Positions 60,350 to 64,000 of a DNA stretch of 64,000 nucleotides are shown here, in pieces. The position numbers and the translations under genes were made by a program. The number at the start of each line of letters is the position of its first letter. Position 1 is the stretch's first letter. Source of the stretch: Fulvivirga marina (GTDB lineage: Bacteria; Bacteroidota; Bacteroidia; Cytophagales; Cyclobacteriaceae); NCBI RefSeq assembly GCF_016775155.1, contig NZ_JAEUGD010000023.1:186001-250000 (forward strand), given 5' to 3'. Below the pieces are notes generated by a model. It made no database searches and was not told the DNA's origin. It saw only the letters and a program-made list of their open reading frames with translations.

Positions 60350-62808
60350 ATGAACAAGCTTTATCTCTGTATTGCTATGCTTTTTATAGGATGCACGGCA
60401 ACATCTAATTCCACAACATCATCAGGAAAAATTACTTCATATGGTTCAGGAATAGCCGGAAAAACGGCCGGTATGCAAAAATATGAGGGGTATTTTGAGT
60501 ACTATTATGATTTTAAAACCGATAAAATACTGCTGGTGGTGGATAAGTTTGATCAGGAGTTCCTATATGTAAACTCACTTTCGGCAGGTGTAGGCTCCAA
60601 TGACATTGGTTTAGACCGCAACCAGTTGGGGCATAGCCGTGTAGTGAAATTTGAGAGAAGGGGTCCTAAAATTTTGCTCGTTGAACCAAACTATACTTAC
60701 CGTGCAGTCAGTGATAATGTTAATGAACAAAAAGCTGTTGAGGATGCTTTTGCGAAGTCTGTCTTGTGGGGCTTTAAATTGATTACTGAGGAGGAGGATA
60801 AGGTGCTTATTGATGCTTCTGATTTTTTTCTTAGTGATGCCCATGACGTGAGTGGAACCTTAAAGAATGCAGGACAAGGAAGCTATACGTTAGACAAATC
60901 ACGTTCTGCTTTTTATTTGTCGCGAACCAAGAATTTTCCAAAGAACTCTGAATTTGAGGTTACACTTACTTTTACAGGAACCTCTCCGGGTAATTATATA
61001 AAGAGTGTTGTCCCTACACCTTCAAGCGTTACCGTGCGTCAGCATCATTCGTTTATAGAGCTGCCAGATAATAAGTATAAGCCTCGTGTATTTGATCCAA
61101 GGGCTGGATTTTTTGATATAACCTACTATGATTATGCTGTGCCTATAAGTGAAAATATTGAAAGGCGGTTTATAACCCGCCATCGTCTTGAAAAGAAAAA
61201 CCCAGAGGCTGAAATAAGTGAAGCTATAGATCCGATTATCTATTACCTTGATCGGGGTACTCCAGAGCCAATTCGCTCGGCCTTGCTGGATGGAGCACGT
61301 TGGTGGAACCAGGCATTTGAGGCAACAGGGTATAAAGATGCCTTTAAGGTGGAAATGCTACCTGAAGGTGCTGACCCCATGGATGTCCGTTACAATGTGA
61401 TCAATTGGGTACATCGATCTACGCGGGGCTGGTCCTATGGCTCGTCAGTGACAGACCCAAGAACCGGAGAGATCATTAAAGGGCATGTTTTATTGGGATC
61501 ATTAAGAGTGCGTCAGGACTTTCTTATTGCTGAGGGGCTGCTTGCTCCATATGCAGAAGGTGTAAAGGTGCCCGAAGCTATGGAAAAGATGGCTTTGGCC
61601 AGGCTTAGGCAGCTGGCTGCACATGAAGTAGGCCATACATTGGGCTGGCACATAGCTATGCATCCAGTGGCGAGAACTTAGCCTCTGTTATGGACTACCC
61701 ACATCCGATTGCTCGAGTTGTAGATGGAAAAATCTCCTTAGACTATGCATACGACGATAAAATAGGTGCCTGGGATAAAGTAGCCATAAAATATGGTTAT
61801 CAGGACTTTTCGGATGGTACCAATGAAAAGGCGGAGCTTAATAGCGTGATTCAGGAGGCACTCCGGCAAGGGCTCAGTTTCCTATCGGATAAAGATGCCA
61901 GGCCTGACGGGGGAGCGCACCCTTATGCTCACTTATGGGATAACGGTAAGGATGCATCGGATGAACTTACAAGAGTACTTGAGGTACGCAAGCTTGCCCT
62001 TCAAAATTTTGGAGAAAATAATATCCGTTTAAATGAGCCTTATTCGAAGCTGGAGGAAGTGCTTGTTCCGGTTTACTTCTTTCACAGGTACCAGGCTGAG
62101 GCAGCAGTGAAGTTAGTGGGCGGTTTGAATTATAGGTACGCCTTAAGAGGAGATGGGCAAATAATAACCGAAATGGTCGCTCCGGAAATACAAAATAAAG
62201 CCCTAGATGCACTTATGGAAACACTCATGCCAGAGAATCTGGCTTTGACTGAAAAATTACTAGCAATGATCCCTCCCAGACCGTTAGGCTATAGTAGAGG
62301 GAGGGAGGTTATAGTTTTGCGAACAGCAGTTACGTTTGACCCGTTAGGTGCAGCAGAAAGCGCTGCCAATATAACTTTACGGTTGCTTTTTAACCCTTCC
62401 AGAGCTCAGCGCCTGATTGAATACCATGCAAGGGTAGAAAGTCAGCCTTCATTTGCTTCGGTCATCGATAAGGTGCTTAACGCTACATGGAGGGCCTCTC
62501 ATTCCAAGGGTTATCATGGTGAAATACAGCGTGTTGTTGATGATATGGTTCTGGTTCATTTAATGGCCTTGGCTGTAAATAAGGATGCAAGTGATCAGGT
62601 AAAGGCAATTAGCTATCTTAAAATCAGTCAGCTTAAAACCTGGCTTGAGCAAATTTCAAAAGGCTCAATAGGCGAATCTCAGAAGGCACATTACCTACTG
62701 GCTTTGAGAAAAATTGCTCGATTTGAAAAAGAGCCGGAAAGTTTTGAAAAGACTGAATTCGTGCTGCCCCCACCAGGATCACCGATTGGGGTGATGTGTA
62801 ACGAGTAG
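60350..62808 (+). pseudogene. Zinc-dependent metalloprotease (DUF5117/DUF4953 type), frameshifted
   Basis: Two reading frames belong to one gene of about 819 residues. The first (60350-61681) has a lipoprotein-like signal (FIGCTATS), the DUF5117 region (GSNDIGLDRNQLGHSRVVKF) and ends just after HEVGHTLG. The second (continuing in another frame, with its first Met at 61690) has MDYPHPIARVVDGKISLDYA and the C-terminal domain to LPPPGSPIGVM. Reading the second frame upstream gives AHSYASSGENLASVMDYP. Adding one base in the GGG/C at 61642-61645 restores HEVGHTLGLAHSYASSGENL, the zincin HEXXHXXGXXH motif. So a single missing base breaks the catalytic motif. Sequence error and true loss are both possible. 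It would be an outer-membrane or periplasmic protease. Confidence 0.88.
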
Positions 62809-62995
62809 GAAGGTAATTTATTCAAATAGTATCAACTTGGAATATTAAGGCTGTTTTATATTAGAGGTTACCAAATCAACTTAAGGAAGGATTCATTTTA
62901 ACTTTTTTGAGGGCAAACAAGGGTCCGTTAAATTTTCTGAAAATAAGGAGCACGGTATTTGCTTCTTGAATTTTATCACAATAAAATCGATCATT

Positions 62996-63784
62996 ATGAA
63001 TAAGTTAAAACAACTAGGAGTCTTATTATTGGCTTTTACTTTTATGTTTGCAGCATGTACTTCTGATGAAGAAGTCAATCCAGGAACGCCACCTGAGCTT
63101 CCTCCTGCCAGTTCTATGGAAATGGATTTTTCTCAGTTTGATAACAGTGCTAATAGCGGCGGACGAGAAATGGCAACTAACTGGGAAACTGCTGCTACAT
63201 ATGTTGGTGTATGGAATGTGGTGTTGGCTGTTGGTATGGCAGTACCTGTAGCTTCGTTCAAAGCTGCCATTTCCCAAAGGGCCAGCTATGATTCTGACCG
63301 AGGCTTATGGGTCTGGAATTTTGACCATAAAGTAGTTGGGAGGACTTACAGTTTCGAGCTTACCGGAGAGGTTACAGAGGCTGGGGTAGAGTGGAATATG
63401 TACGCTTCTGAAGAAAACGGATTCCAAAATGTGCTGTGGTATTCAGGTATTATGGCAACGAATGGAAGTACAGGTTATTGGGAGCTTAATAAAGATGGTG
63501 ATAATCCCACTCCTTATTTGAGAATAGATTGGGAAGTAGAGAATGAAGAGGCTGCCTATATCAAATACAAGAATATTGAAACAGGGACAGCTGGATTTGG
63601 TTCATATATTGAGTATGGAAAAACAACTGATGTTGACTTAAACCGATACTACAATATTATTGGTGCTGGTGGTGCCAGTGTAGAGATAGAGTGGAGCCAT
63701 GAAACAGGTGTAGGTCATTACAGGGTAAATGGAGGTAATTATTTATGCTGGAATGCCTCTTTTGAGGATGTTGCCTGTCAGTAA
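62996..63784 (+). CDS. Hypothetical lipoprotein
   Basis: 262 residues from the ATG at 62996 (MNKLKQLGVLLLAFTFMFAAC), which yields a proper lipoprotein signal with lipobox FAAC; a start at 62966 would only add a polar leader. The mature protein is acidic and aromatic, beta-rich (WVWNFDHKVVGRTYSFELTG, YIEYGKTTDVDLNRYYNII), with a C-terminal WNASFEDVACQ. It probably folds as a beta-sandwich on the envelope surface. No family recognised. Monocistronic, with a strong terminator behind. Confidence 0.72.
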   Translation: MNKLKQLGVLLLAFTFMFAACTSDEEVNPGTPPELPPASSMEMDFSQFDNSANSGGREMATNWETAATYVGVWNVVLAVGMAVPVASFKAAISQRASYDSDRGLWVWNFDHKVVGRTYSFELTGEVTEAGVEWNMYASEENGFQNVLWYSGIMATNGSTGYWELNKDGDNPTPYLRIDWEVENEEAAYIKYKNIETGTAGFGSYIEYGKTTDVDLNRYYNIIGAGGASVEIEWSHETGVGHYRVNGGNYLCWNASFEDVACQ

Positions 63785-63800
63785 TATTATATCTTTAACG

Positions 63801-63835
63801 AAAATGCCTGGAGTTCTGCTCCAGGCATTTTTTTT
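63801..63835 (+). terminator. Rho-independent terminator
   Basis: aaaatgcctggag (63801-63813) with ctccaggcatttt (63819-63831), 13-bp stem, 5-nt loop, followed by TTTT. It lies 16 bp after the lipoprotein stop, and is also next to the 3' end of the minus-strand gene at 63852. Confidence 0.9.
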
Positions 63836-63851
63836 AGTTAATGTCTTAAAG

Positions 63852-64000
63852 TTAACTTATGGCTACGTTGAAATAATCATTTAACGGCTTGATTTGCTCG
63901 AAAACAGAGATGCATTTATCAGCATTTGACCACGTGGCTATCTCCTGATCATTTAATTGGTGAAGAACAACGAAACTTTTCAACCTAAGGAGGTCAATAT
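63852..64000 (-). CDS. Partial gene running off the window edge
   Basis: The minus strand holds an open frame from the window end (64000) to a TAA at 63852-63854, about 48 codons, for example IDLLRLKSFVVLHQLNDQEI and SVFEQIKPLNDYFNVAIS. It is the C-terminal part of a gene whose start is outside the window. The shared terminator at 63801-63835 suits convergent genes. No product recognised. Confidence 0.55.
   Translation of the reverse strand, partial: IDLLRLKSFVVLHQLNDQEIATWSNADKCISVFEQIKPLNDYFNVAIS

Noticed and set aside
61640-61690. Programmed -1 frameshift in the metalloprotease gene
   Set aside because: A-TTG-GGC is not a recognised slippery heptamer and no stimulatory hairpin was seen; a missing base is simpler.
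1-64000. CRISPR array, prophage, transposon or restriction-modification island
   Set aside because: No repeat-spacer pattern, integrase, transposase, capsid or methyltransferase gene was found in the translated frames.

Overview
The window looks like chromosomal DNA from a Bacteroidota member, most likely order Cytophagales. The grounds are two SusC/Oar-style TonB-dependent receptors with N-terminal carboxypeptidase-regulatory-like domains, a MurF-alanine racemase fusion, a YpdA-type bacillithiol disulfide reductase, an approximately 400-residue IspH with an N-terminal extension, many lipoproteins, and promoters of the Bacteroidota type (TTTG, about 19-21 bp, TAnnTTTG). The taxonomy is inference; no rRNA is present. 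No tRNA, rRNA, CRISPR array, transposase, integrase or phage gene was found.

Layout. 0.1-7.9 kb: Oar-like receptor, a PA0069-type radical SAM protein, lipoprotein MsrA, LysA, a decayed fragment and a HisA homologue that lacks the first catalytic Asp. 7.9-11.6 kb: a TonB-dependent receptor with a His cluster and its lipoprotein partner; both carry the same near-identical 20-bp dyad, a candidate Zur-type metal regulon. 11.6-23.7 kb: CsaA, tandem GNAT, MurF-Alr, small secreted charged proteins, LemA, then a prfA-lipoprotein-yjbQ operon in which yjbQ is frameshifted, followed by Tag, an MBL-fold hydrolase and a GNAT. 23.8-34.8 kb: bacillithiol reductase, AraC regulator, cation:proton antiporter, a membrane protein/winged-helix regulator/CreD cluster with a shared operator, a Ca/Na exchanger, a broken beta-propeller gene and a MATE exporter.

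34.9-47.0 kb is a signalling-rich stretch: TPR-SpoIIE phosphatase, PAP2 phosphatase, IspH without a canonical start codon, an 869-bp intergenic region with a helically phased cluster of DnaA-box-like 9-mers, a sensor kinase/NtrC-like regulator pair, three copies of a TGTTTC-N5-GRAACA palindrome and a -24/-12-like promoter in front of a MacB/FtsX-type permease, and a membrane class III nucleotidyl cyclase. 47.1-64 kb: an exported TPR-CHAT protein, a single-CXXCH lipoprotein, a DegP-Hsp20 stress pair, MORN and DUF6265 proteins, an SPFH protein, an ECF sigma/small membrane protein/TonB operon, a zinc metalloprotease broken by a 1-nt frameshift inside its zinc motif, and a lipoprotein.

The most useful observations are regulatory: the paired metal-type operators, the winged-helix/CreD operator pair abutting the -7 promoter element, the three NtrC-type palindromes, and the possible replication origin near 39.7 kb. 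Several genes (yjbQ, ispH start, beta-propeller gene, metalloprotease) have lesions. These could be real decay or sequence errors, and the raw reads should settle this. I did not find a clear new defence or mobile system.
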